Positions 55,716-64,000 of a DNA stretch of 64,000 bases are shown piece after piece. The stretch lies in NCBI GenBank assembly GCA_002724575.1, contig PBPC01000031.1, forward strand, positions 7,313-71,312, written 5' to 3'. Both the position numbers and the translations under genes were made by a program. The notes under the pieces were generated by a model that worked only from the letters and a program-made list of their open reading frames with translations, was not told where the DNA came from and did no database searches. The stretch is from Gemmatimonadota bacterium (GTDB lineage: Bacteria; Gemmatimonadota; Gemmatimonadetes; Longimicrobiales; Gaopeijiaceae). Numbering within the stretch: the first letter of the stretch is position 1; each line of letters opens with the position of its first letter.

Positions 55716-56296
55716 TCTCACGTCTTCAAGGAAAGCTCCTATCCCGAGACGCTGCGTGTGTTGAGGTCGAGACTTCAGGAGGAGTCGTCTATGAGGTGGA
55801 GGTCCCAATTACGGTTTTACAGGGGCTTCCATCTCCTGGTGGTTCAGTTGAACTGCGTACCCTACAGGTCGTGACCGAGAGTTCTATCGCTCTTTATGGG
55901 TTTTCTAGTGCTCACGAGCGATTGCTTTTCCAAAGGCTCCTGACTGCCACAGGGGTGGGGGCGAAGCTCGCTCTCGCGATGATGTCGACTTATTCCGCTG
56001 AACGTCTTGCGCAGGCCCTAGTTGAGAAAGACTCGACGGCGCTTCAGCAGGTGAGTGGTATAGGAAAGAAGAAGGCAGAGAAGATCGCACTCGATCTTGC
56101 GGATAAGGTTGCAGACCTTGCAATTGTGACCCCGGTAGTGGATGGCGTGACTGGTGGTGCTCAAGATGCTGTGCAGGCCTTAGTAAACCTGGGTTACTCA
56201 TTTTCAGTGGCTGATACCGCGGTTCGTGCGGTATTGGAGGATGGAATTCCCGATTCAACTGAAGAGTTGGTTCGCCGGGCTCTTTCGGCCACCTGA
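55712..56296 (+). CDS. ruvA: Holliday junction branch-migration protein RuvA
   Basis: 194 residues from ATG 55712 (MISRLQGKLLSRD), overlapping the ruvC stop; the frame is open 12 codons further up but that part overlaps ruvC. The OB-fold domain is followed by the helix-hairpin-helix region (LFQRLLTATGVGAKLALAMMSTYS and LQQVSGIGKKKAEKIALDLADK) and the small C-terminal domain (AVQALVNLGYSFSVADTAVRAV) that binds RuvB. It tetramerises on four-way junctions. Confidence 0.97.
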   Translation: MISRLQGKLLSRDAACVEVETSGGVVYEVEVPITVLQGLPSPGGSVELRTLQVVTESSIALYGFSSAHERLLFQRLLTATGVGAKLALAMMSTYSAERLAQALVEKDSTALQQVSGIGKKKAEKIALDLADKVADLAIVTPVVDGVTGGAQDAVQALVNLGYSFSVADTAVRAVLEDGIPDSTEELVRRALSAT

Positions 56297-56451
56297 ACTC
56301 ATAGCAATATGATTGTGAGCGCCTTGGGTAGAATAACCTCTGATTTTTTAGGACTTTCCTGCACTGTCGTAACAGAGCGACTAGGGGATAGAGGCCTTGA
56401 GTGCTCAGTGTATGTCTTGCATAAGGTGTTGGACTTCGGGGAGATTCCCGT

Positions 56452-57498
56452 ATGACCGAGCACACCCACATAACAACACCCGAGTCACTTACCGAAGACT
56501 CATCTAGTGAACCGACTCTTCGACCCAGACAGCTAGAGGAGTTCATCGGGCAGAGTAAGGTCAGGGAAGCGCTTTCAATCTCGATTGAAGCCGCAAAACA
56601 GAGGCGTGAACCTCTCGATCACATTCTGTTCCATGGACCTCCAGGCCTGGGTAAGACGACTTTGGCCGCGCTGCTTGCTCGGGAGATGGGTGTCAACATA
56701 AAGACCACGTCAGGCCCCATACTCGAGAAACCAGCGGACTTAGTTGGCATTCTCACTAACCAGCGGGAAGGGGATATCCTCTTTATCGACGAGATTCACC
56801 GGCTACGGCCGGTTATTGAGGAGTTTCTTTATCCGGCCATGGAAGATTGGCAGGTCGATATACGCTTGTCAGACGGGCCAAAAGCTCAGACGATGACGAT
56901 GAAAGTGGAGCCCTTTACCCTCGTAGGAGCCACTACTCGTTTCGGGTTGTTGACAGCTCCAATGCGTGCCCGCTTTGGCATCGTGCATCGCCTGAATTTT
57001 TATCCGGCCGAAGAGCTCGTGACCATCGTTCGTCGAAGTGCCGAGATCTTGAATGTGGAGGCAGATGAAGAAGGAGCTATTGAGTTGGCGAGACGGGCCC
57101 GCGGTACCCCGCGAGTAGCAAATCGACTGCTTAAAAGGGTCAGAGACTTTGCTCAAGTTCGTGCCCAGGGAAAGATCGATGGGCAAGTCGCGCAGGATGC
57201 GCTAAAAATGCTCGATGTCGATGAGTACGGCTTGGATGAAATGGATGCACGTGTGCTCAAGACGCTCATCGAGAAATTTGAGGGAGGCCCTGTAGGACTG
57301 AATTCATTAGCTGTTGCCATGGGTGAGGACTCGACCACCTTGGAAGAAGTCTATGAGCCTTTCTTGATTATGGAGGGATTCCTGATGAGGACTCCTCAGG
57401 GACGTGTTGCGACCCCCCGAGCATTCCGCCGTTTCGGTTATACAATTCCAGAAGACAACCTGAATGCTCAGGAATCGTTTTTTACAGACGGTTCGTGA
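56452..57498 (+). CDS. ruvB: Holliday junction branch-migration helicase RuvB
   Basis: 348 residues. AAA+ motor: [27 protein letters not shown], Walker [10 protein letters not shown], Walker B FIDEIHRL, sensor [20 protein letters not shown], sensor II arginine region [21 protein letters not shown], and the winged-helix domain near the end. A 155-base spacer separates it from ruvA, unlike the overlapping joins upstream, so it may also have its own promoter. Confidence 0.97.
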   Translation: MTEHTHITTPESLTEDSSSEPTLRPRQLEEFIGQSKVREALSISIEAAKQRREPLDHILFHGPPGLGKTTLAALLAREMGVNIKTTSGPILEKPADLVGILTNQREGDILFIDEIHRLRPVIEEFLYPAMEDWQVDIRLSDGPKAQTMTMKVEPFTLVGATTRFGLLTAPMRARFGIVHRLNFYPAEELVTIVRRSAEILNVEADEEGAIELARRARGTPRVANRLLKRVRDFAQVRAQGKIDGQVAQDALKMLDVDEYGLDEMDARVLKTLIEKFEGGPVGLNSLAVAMGEDSTTLEEVYEPFLIMEGFLMRTPQGRVATPRAFRRFGYTIPEDNLNAQESFFTDGS

Positions 57499-57526
57499 GA
57501 CGGGAATTAGCTAGTTCGCTTAGGTG

Positions 57527-58621
57527 ATGGTACCGCCTGACGGTTCACGGGTATCCGACTATCAGTACGAGCTGCCACCCGAACGTGTGGCGAAGTACCC
57601 TGTGTCGGTTCGAGATGCTAGCAAGCTGCTTGTGGTGACGCGCCCAGTGGATGCTCTGTCACCGGAAGAAGAAAACTTTACCGAATTCCGTCACCTGCAG
57701 TGCAGAGACATGGTTGAGCTGTTCGAGCCAGGTGACCTGCTTGTCATCAATGAAAGCAGGGTGCTGCCGGCTAGGTTACTAGGAAGGAAATCAACTGGAG
57801 CCCCATCCGAGGTTCTCCTTGTGAGGCCATCAGCCGATGCGGATGATCCTTATATTTGGGAAGCTCTAGTGCGGCCGGGATCAAAGCTAAAGCCTGGCCG
57901 GACTGTGGTCGTTGCTCCTGACCTGACTGTGGAAATTCTAGATTCGGCGCCAGAAAGTGGTCGGCTGGTCAAGTTGGTCTCGGACCTCTCACCAGAGGAA
58001 GTGATCAATAAACACGGCCACATGCCTCTGCCTCCCTATATTGACCGGTCGGATGAGCCAATTGATCGAGAACGATATCAGACTGTCTACGCTCGTGAGT
58101 CTGGTTCGATAGCAGCGCCCACGGCCGGGCTGCATTTTACAGACGACTTACTGACACGCTTGCAGGAACACGGAGTCCGTCGAGTTGCTGTCACTCTTCA
58201 CGTTGGGATCGGGACCTTTCGCCCCGTAACGGCTGAAGATCCAGAAGAACACGCATTACATGAGGAGCACTATTATATATCAAAGGAAGCTGCCGACGTG
58301 ATCAATAAGTCCATCGTCTCAGCCAAGCGGGTTTGGGCGGTCGGCACGACTGTGGTCAGAACACTTGAGTCGGCTGTGGATGACAGAGGACTTGTTCGAT
58401 CTGGGTCGGGCACCACGCAGCTTTTCATACGGCCCCCATTCAATTTCCAGATTGTAAATTGTCTTCTGACTAATTTTCATCTCCCGCGATCTACATTACT
58501 GATGCTTGTGGCTGCGTTCGCTGGATATGACAACACTATGGCAGCCTATCAGCAGGCGGTCGCGCTTGGTTACAGGTTCTATTCGTACGGGGACGCTATG
58601 GCAGTTGTGGATCGTAAGTGA
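57527..58621 (+). CDS. queA: S-adenosylmethionine:tRNA ribosyltransferase-isomerase
   Basis: 364 residues from ATG 57527 (GTG one codon earlier is also open). Transfers the ribosyl part of SAM to 7-aminomethyl-7-deazaguanine in tRNA to make epoxyqueuosine. Signature blocks: YQYELPPERVAKYP, FEPGDLLVINESRVLPARLLGRK, HGHMPLPPYIDR, RYQTVYARESGSIAAPTAGLHFT, LHVGIGTFRPV, NCLLTNFHLPRSTLLMLVAAFAG and YRFYSYGDAM. It is followed by tgt, the enzyme one step earlier in the queuosine pathway. Confidence 0.97.
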   Translation: MVPPDGSRVSDYQYELPPERVAKYPVSVRDASKLLVVTRPVDALSPEEENFTEFRHLQCRDMVELFEPGDLLVINESRVLPARLLGRKSTGAPSEVLLVRPSADADDPYIWEALVRPGSKLKPGRTVVVAPDLTVEILDSAPESGRLVKLVSDLSPEEVINKHGHMPLPPYIDRSDEPIDRERYQTVYARESGSIAAPTAGLHFTDDLLTRLQEHGVRRVAVTLHVGIGTFRPVTAEDPEEHALHEEHYYISKEAADVINKSIVSAKRVWAVGTTVVRTLESAVDDRGLVRSGSGTTQLFIRPPFNFQIVNCLLTNFHLPRSTLLMLVAAFAGYDNTMAAYQQAVALGYRFYSYGDAMAVVDRK

Positions 58622-58714
58622 CCTGTACTTCTTACACGCATCCGGTAGCCAACAAGCGCATCAAATATTGCTAGTGAGATAAAGTCGGACTGCATTTGAA
58701 TGAGCAGTGGTTAG

Positions 58715-59881
<1,167 letters not shown>

Positions 59882-59900
59882 ACCCGTACGGAGATCTTCA

Positions 59901-60227
59901 GTGAATTTTGCCTTTTACACATTCATTATGGTTCCCCGGGGGCCAAATTCCGCGATCATCAACATGGGTATGATGTTCGCAATGGTTGCAATTTTCTGGT
60001 TCCTGCTGATCCGACCGAACATGAAGGAACGAGAGCGACATGAGATGATGTTGTCCTCGGTCAAGAAAGGGGACGACATTGTGACCACGGGTGGTATCAT
60101 CGGGAAGGTTGTTCACGCTGAAGAGACCCAGCTCACAGTAAGGACCGGAGAGAATACGAGGATCACGGTGGACCGAGCACGTATTGCAGCGGTGCTCGAT
60201 CATAAAGGTGAACCACAAGAGGAGTAG
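59901..60227 (+). CDS. yajC: Preprotein translocase accessory subunit YajC
   Basis: 108 residues from a GTG with GGAG seven bases upstream. One membrane helix (IINMGMMFAMVAIFWFLLIRP) is followed by the typical cytoplasmic part RPNMKERERHEMMLSSVKKGDDIVTTGGIIGKVVH, ending in a short acidic tail. YajC associates with SecDF and the translocon; secD and secF, which often follow, are not in the window. Confidence 0.95.
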   Translation: MNFAFYTFIMVPRGPNSAIINMGMMFAMVAIFWFLLIRPNMKERERHEMMLSSVKKGDDIVTTGGIIGKVVHAEETQLTVRTGENTRITVDRARIAAVLDHKGEPQEE

Positions 60228-60238
60228 GGACTCGGCTC

Positions 60239-60751
60239 GTGGCTTTGCATCAAGTCGTCATAATGGGCGACCCGATTCTTCGAACGGCAGCAGCCGAAGT
60301 AGATGTGTTCGATCAGGACCTAAAGATACTGGTGCGTGATATGTTCGAGACGATGTACCATGCAGAAGGTATTGGTCTCGCAGCTCCTCAAATCGGCATC
60401 TCTCAGCGGGTGATTGTGGTTGACTTAAGAAGTGAAGAGCAGCCTGAGGCCCGTTTAGCTCTGATCAACCCCGAGATCGTGTGGGCGAGCAGGGACACTG
60501 AAAAGTCTCCAGAAGGCTGTCTGAGTATCCCCGGATTAGAAGAAGTGATAAAGAGATCCTCGGCTATCAGAGTGGAGGCGGTCGGTATTGATGGTGGGCG
60601 GATGGAACTGGAAGCTGATGGACTTTTTGCACGAGTGTTGCAGCATGAGATAGATCATATTGATGGTATACTGTTCGTTGACCGGGTTAGCGCACTCAAG
60701 CGCCGTATACTGATGAAAAAGTGGAAAAAAATTCAGTCTGAAGAGGATTGA
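60239..60751 (+). CDS. def: Peptide deformylase
   Basis: 170 residues from a GTG, 11 bases after yajC. Removes the formyl group from nascent N-terminal Met. The three motifs are exact: GIGLAAPQIG, EGCLSIPG (metal Cys) and QHEIDHIDG (two metal His and the catalytic Glu). It is followed immediately by fmt, the enzyme that adds the formyl group to initiator Met-tRNA. Confidence 0.97.
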   Translation: MALHQVVIMGDPILRTAAAEVDVFDQDLKILVRDMFETMYHAEGIGLAAPQIGISQRVIVVDLRSEEQPEARLALINPEIVWASRDTEKSPEGCLSIPGLEEVIKRSSAIRVEAVGIDGGRMELEADGLFARVLQHEIDHIDGILFVDRVSALKRRILMKKWKKIQSEED

Positions 60752-61693
60752 GTGAGAGCGATGAGAATTCTCTTCTGGGGGACACCTGATTTTGCAGTCC
60801 CAGCTCTGAGGGCACTCGCAAATGATGGGGTAGAAATCGCAGGTGTTGTTACACAGCCTGACCGACCTGCCGGACGTGGAAGACGCGTAAAGATGTCGCC
60901 GGTAAAGGAAGAGGCACTTGCTTTGGGCCATGAGGTATTGGCGCCTATTCGTCCTCAGGGTCAGGAGTTTATTGAGCAAATCACGGAGTTGAGGCCTGAT
61001 CTTTCGGTGGTGGTGGCTTACGGGCATATCCTAAAGCCTGAAATATTAGATTTGCCCTCGCTCGGATCGATAAACGTGCATGCCTCGCTTCTTCCTCAGC
61101 TCAGGGGTGCGGCACCTGTAAACTGGGCAATTATACGCGGGCACGAGCAGACAGGAGTTACGGTCATGCGCATGGTTGAAGCCATGGATGCAGGGCCGAT
61201 AATACACCAGCTCTCTGAACCCATCTCCGATGAGGATAGTGCATCAGAACTGATGTCTAGACTTTCTGAACTCGGGTCTCTAGCACTGAGAGAAGCATTG
61301 GAATCCATCAAACGTGGGGATACCGAAGAGAGAGAGCAATTAGAGGATGCTGTGAGCTATGCACCCAAAATAGATCGCAAATCAGCAAGAATTGACTGGA
61401 CATTATCAGCCAATGAGGCAGCACTTTTTATTCGTGGTATGGATGCCACTCCGGGAGCGTGGTCGGAGTTGGCTGGTATGCCGATCAAGTTTTTTAGGCC
61501 GAGCCTCGTGCCTGAGTCGGAATTTTCTCAGCCTGGTGCTGTTGTTAGAGCTGACCCTGAACAGGGCCTGGTGATCTCAACGAGTTCAGGTGGTGTGTCA
61601 GTCAGCGAAGTTCAGCCCGCAGGTCGCCAGCGGATGAACACCTTAGACTGGATTAATGGGCGGGGAGTTAAATTAGGCCAGCATTTCGAGTGA
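60752..61693 (+). CDS. fmt: Methionyl-tRNA formyltransferase
   Basis: 313 residues from the GTG directly after the def stop (GAGG five bases upstream); an ATG three codons later (MRILFWGTPDF) is the alternative. Formylates initiator Met-tRNA with 10-formyl-tetrahydrofolate. LFWGTPDFAVPALRAL, VVTQPDRPAGRGRRV, NVHASLLPQLRGAAPVNWAIIRGHEQTGVTVMRM (catalytic Asn/His) and MDAGPI (Asp) identify it. The C-terminal OB-like tRNA-binding domain is complete. The stop overlaps the thiE GTG (GTGA). Confidence 0.96.
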   Translation: MRAMRILFWGTPDFAVPALRALANDGVEIAGVVTQPDRPAGRGRRVKMSPVKEEALALGHEVLAPIRPQGQEFIEQITELRPDLSVVVAYGHILKPEILDLPSLGSINVHASLLPQLRGAAPVNWAIIRGHEQTGVTVMRMVEAMDAGPIIHQLSEPISDEDSASELMSRLSELGSLALREALESIKRGDTEEREQLEDAVSYAPKIDRKSARIDWTLSANEAALFIRGMDATPGAWSELAGMPIKFFRPSLVPESEFSQPGAVVRADPEQGLVISTSSGGVSVSEVQPAGRQRMNTLDWINGRGVKLGQHFE

Positions 61694-62337
61694 AAAAGAT
61701 CCCATGTCTTCACGTGGTGACCGATGATGGCATACTTGAGCGCCAGGGCATCCTAGGAGTCATGAAGACCGTTTACGAAACGGGAGGACCGGATGTGGCC
61801 CTGCATATTCGTGGTCCGTCTACGCACGGCCGCAAGATTCATGAATTGGTCAGAAAGATCCGACCCATAGCAGATTCAACAGATGGGCACCTCTTTTTAA
61901 ATGACCGCTTAGACATCGCTTGGACTGCAGGAGCTGACGGGGTGCATTTGGGGCAGAGATCTCTTCCCATCCGTGCTGTACGTCGACTTGTTGGACACGA
62001 TCTAACGATTGGGGCCTCAGTTCATAATGAGCGTGAATCTGCTGCTGCAGAAAAAGAGGGCGCAGACTACGCGTTTTTGGGCACACTGTTTATGAGCCCC
62101 AGTCATCATGGGATAGAACCAGGTGGTGTATCGCTCATATCGAAAATGTGCCCGGTGATCAGGGATATGCCGCTTGTGGGTATTGGTGGCATAACTCCCG
62201 AGCGAGTTGGCGGTGTCTTAGCTGCAGGAGCCAAAGGAGTCGCTGTGATAAGAGGGGTTTGGGATGCTGGAAATCCACGTGATGCCGTTCGTGCTTATCT
62301 TTCTGAACTCAAATTGGGCGAAGGAGAACACACTTGA
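61690..62337 (+). CDS. thiE: Thiamine-phosphate synthase ThiE
   Basis: 215 residues from a GTG overlapping the fmt stop. TIM-barrel enzyme that joins the thiazole and pyrimidine moieties of thiamine. LHIRGPSTHGRKIHELVRKI, LFLNDRLDIAWTAGADGVHLGQRSLP, IGASVHNERESAAAEKEGADYAFLGTLF (usually with Ser/Pro-Thr) and VGIGGITPERVGGVLAAGAKGVAVIRG are diagnostic. Together with thiS and thiG it forms a small thiamine block at the end of this operon. No TPP riboswitch is seen before it. Confidence 0.93.
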   Translation: MKKIPCLHVVTDDGILERQGILGVMKTVYETGGPDVALHIRGPSTHGRKIHELVRKIRPIADSTDGHLFLNDRLDIAWTAGADGVHLGQRSLPIRAVRRLVGHDLTIGASVHNERESAAAEKEGADYAFLGTLFMSPSHHGIEPGGVSLISKMCPVIRDMPLVGIGGITPERVGGVLAAGAKGVAVIRGVWDAGNPRDAVRAYLSELKLGEGEHT

Positions 62338-62552
62338 GCAGCACTGAACAGATTCAAGTTCGATTAAATGGTAAGGATCGGGACATTACATTTGGTCACA
62401 CAGTCCAGAGTCTGCTCGAAGCCATTGAGATCAATCCTTTGGCAGTAGTTGTAGAGGTGAACAGGGAGATTTTGAACCGTGACCAATACTCTGATGTGGG
62501 TATCCACGAAGGGGATACGATTGAGGTGGTTCATTTTGTAGGTGGGGGTTAG
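62334..62552 (+). CDS. thiS: Sulfur carrier protein ThiS
   Basis: 72 residues from a TTG overlapping the thiE stop (TTGA). Ubiquitin-like fold with the expected pattern IQVRLNGKDRDITFGHTVQSLLEAIEINPLAVVVEVNREILNR and GDTIEVVHFVGGG at the C-terminus, which becomes the thiocarboxylate. It delivers sulfur to ThiG. The adenylating partner ThiF is not in the window. Confidence 0.95.
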   Translation: MSSTEQIQVRLNGKDRDITFGHTVQSLLEAIEINPLAVVVEVNREILNRDQYSDVGIHEGDTIEVVHFVGGG

Positions 62553-62556
62553 CGCG

Positions 62557-63375
62557 ATGACAACAACTGACCTTGGTGTGACTGCTGAAGTGACAAAAGA
62601 ACTTGATAGTCCCTTAGAAATAGCAGGAGTGAAGTTTACATCGCGCCTCATTGTCGGTACTGGAAAGTATACCACTAACCAGATCATGATCGATGCCATT
62701 AGGGCGAGTGGTGCTGAAATGGTGACAGTTGCGGTGCGTCGTGTGGATCTCGATCGGACAAAAGAGGAGGCAATTCTACATCACCTAAACCCAGAAGAGT
62801 TTTTCTTATTGGCAAATACTGCTGGATGCCACACGGCAGACGATGCAATCCGGTACGCGAGGTTGGCTCGGGCTGCCGGCTTCAACGAGTTCGTGAAGTT
62901 AGAGGTTATCGGTGATGATGAGACGCTATTACCAGACGTCCAGGCTACGATTGAAGCAGCGCAGATTCTTGCCGATGAAGGGTTCAAGGTAATGGCATAC
63001 ACCAACGATGATCTCATTACTGCACTTCGACTCGAGGATGTTGGTTGCGTCGCAGTTATGCCGCTTGCAAGTCCGATTGGCAGTGGGCTTGGTGTTGTGA
63101 ACCCTTACTTCATCAGGGAGATCAAGAGGAGGCTCGAGGTCCCAGTCATCGTAGATGCAGGGGTAGGAACCGCATCCGACGCTTGTCTGACTATGGAACA
63201 AGGAGTGGACGGCGTCCTTATGAATACCGCATTGGCAGCAGCTGAGGACCCAGTCAGGATGGCTCATGCGATGAAGACTGCTACGATTGCTGGGCGACTT
63301 GCCTTCTTGGCTGGCCGCATGAAATCTCGTGAGATCGCAGTTCCGTCGTCTCCTAAGGTGGGAATGCTGGACTGA
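62557..63375 (+). CDS. thiG: Thiazole synthase ThiG
   Basis: 272 residues from ATG 62557 (GGTGGGGG just upstream, within the end of thiS). Builds the thiazole phosphate from deoxyxylulose phosphate, a glycine-derived imine and ThiS thiocarboxylate. SRLIVGTGKYTTNQIMIDAIRASGAEMVTVAVRRVDL, NTAGCHTADDAIRYARLARAA, FVKLEVIGDDETLLPD (Schiff-base Lys), VAVMPLASPIGSGLGV and VDAGVGTASDACLTMEQGVDGVLMNTALAAA are all present. Confidence 0.97.
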   Translation: MTTTDLGVTAEVTKELDSPLEIAGVKFTSRLIVGTGKYTTNQIMIDAIRASGAEMVTVAVRRVDLDRTKEEAILHHLNPEEFFLLANTAGCHTADDAIRYARLARAAGFNEFVKLEVIGDDETLLPDVQATIEAAQILADEGFKVMAYTNDDLITALRLEDVGCVAVMPLASPIGSGLGVVNPYFIREIKRRLEVPVIVDAGVGTASDACLTMEQGVDGVLMNTALAAAEDPVRMAHAMKTATIAGRLAFLAGRMKSREIAVPSSPKVGMLD

Positions 63376-63378
63376 GCC

Positions 63379-64000
63379 GTGACACAAGACAGGTGCAGCT
63401 TAGGCCGACGGGTCGCATTCAAGATAAGAGAACAAGTTGAGCGCGGCCGTCGGCTCGACAGAGCTCTGGAATCATGTATTCAAGGTGTAGACCCTCGAGA
63501 GCGTGCGTTTGCCCACGAACTCGCCTATGGAGTGACGAGACTACGAGGTCGACTGGATCATTTACTTTCACCTCATGTGCACAGAGGTGTGGACACACTT
63601 GATCCGGACGTACGAGAAGTTCTGAGGCTTGCTCTCTACCAGTTGCTCTATATGAATTCGGTGCCTGACTACGCAGCGGTCTCAGAGTCAGTGGCACAGG
63701 TCCGCTCGCTCGCTGGTAAAGGTGCAGCTGGACTTGCGAACGCTGTGTTGCGAAAGCTGGCTGCAGGGGGAGCTGATACGGCGGAATTCCCAGATCTTGA
63801 TTCTGATCCATTAGGATTCCTTACGACCTGGGGATCTCATCCAAGGTGGCTGGTCGACCGTTGGCTCAAGAGATGGGGGGCTCAGAAGGTTTTCGACCTC
63901 ATCGAAGCTAACAATACGCGTCCGTTGGCCTGCTTGACTCCGCTTTATTCAAAGGCGGAAGAGGCTCTGAAAGCCCTCAAGATGGCAGGGCTGGATGGAG
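63379..64000 (+). CDS. rsmB: 16S rRNA m5C967 methyltransferase RsmB, 3' end cut by the window
   Basis: The frame opens at a GTG (63379), three bases after the thiG stop, and runs off the window. About 207 residues are visible. The N-terminal NusB-like RNA-binding domain of RsmB/Sun is clear: PRERAFAHELAYGVTRLRGR, LDPDVREVLRLALYQLLYM, VPDYAAVSESVAQVRSLAGK and GAAGLANAVLRKL. The linker SHPRWLVDRWLKRWGAQKVFDLIEANN and the start of the methyltransferase part (RPLACLTPLYS) follow. The SAM site and catalytic Cys residues lie beyond the window. def, fmt and rsmB commonly cluster; here the thi genes are inserted between fmt and rsmB. Confidence 0.93.
   Translation, partial: MTQDRCSLGRRVAFKIREQVERGRRLDRALESCIQGVDPRERAFAHELAYGVTRLRGRLDHLLSPHVHRGVDTLDPDVREVLRLALYQLLYMNSVPDYAAVSESVAQVRSLAGKGAAGLANAVLRKLAAGGADTAEFPDLDSDPLGFLTTWGSHPRWLVDRWLKRWGAQKVFDLIEANNTRPLACLTPLYSKAEEALKALKMAGLDG

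Noticed and set aside
55905-56546. 213-codon minus-strand open frame opposite ruvA/ruvB
   Set aside because: It runs antisense to two certain genes, is low-complexity in composition and has no family resemblance; a shadow frame.

Overview
The window looks like ordinary chromosome from a free-living, aerobic, didermic (Gram-negative-type) bacterium, probably marine. The gene content (S46, S9, M28, M16 and M20 peptidases with export signals, PQQ dehydrogenases, a three-gene succinate dehydrogenase of the mycobacterial Sdh1 type, an EF-G paralogue) and the many 4-base start/stop overlaps suggest Gemmatimonadota or a related lineage. That placement is inference from family content; the window has no rRNA or tRNA to test it. 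The standard code is in use: TGA ends many genes here, often inside ATGA, GTGA or TTGA overlaps with the next gene.

Layout. 1-3.1 kb: a truncated M28 peptidase, a small STAS-like gene on the minus strand, an exported helical protein, a close homologue of iodotyrosine deiodinase, and directly behind it an ArsC/Spx-type thioredoxin-fold gene whose first active-site Cys codon is an in-frame TGA followed by a SECIS-like hairpin, a probable selenoprotein. 3.1-5.1 kb (minus): a PLP aminotransferase and a lipoprotein. 5.1-9.3 kb: gpmI and a catalytic/non-catalytic M16 peptidase pair. 9.5-18.3 kb: ECF sigma factor, zinc-finger anti-sigma factor, holA, SPOR protein, mutS, TonB-C lipoprotein, CBS-domain cysteine/cystathionine synthase and ddl. 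18.4-27.5 kb: rhomboid protease, S46 peptidase, EF-G-like GTPase and the succinate dehydrogenase operon, whose membrane subunit may carry a Rieske-type cluster.

27.6-36.9 kb: an M28B peptidase (minus), glnA, a TPP riboswitch with thiC, and a threonine-to-glycine pathway (L-threonine dehydrogenase plus KBL) with a cyclase-family lipoprotein. 37-54.3 kb is the accessory part: two PQQ dehydrogenases (minus) bracket an S9 peptidase and a duplicated M20 amidohydrolase plus amidase module. A Tat-exported histone-deacetylase-fold hydrolase lies between the two copies, and an unrecognised outer-membrane barrel and a ThuA protein follow. Almost all of these carry export signals, so this looks like a periplasmic amide and peptide degradation island.

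54.4-64 kb returns to housekeeping in one long collinear run: yebC, ruvC, ruvA, ruvB, queA, tgt, yajC, def, fmt, thiE, thiS, thiG and a truncated rsmB. I saw no mobile elements, CRISPR arrays, tRNA or rRNA genes. The points most worth following up are the UGA-containing ArsC-like gene with its deiodinase-like neighbour, the duplicated M20/amidase/HDAC island, and the Cys/His-rich SdhC.
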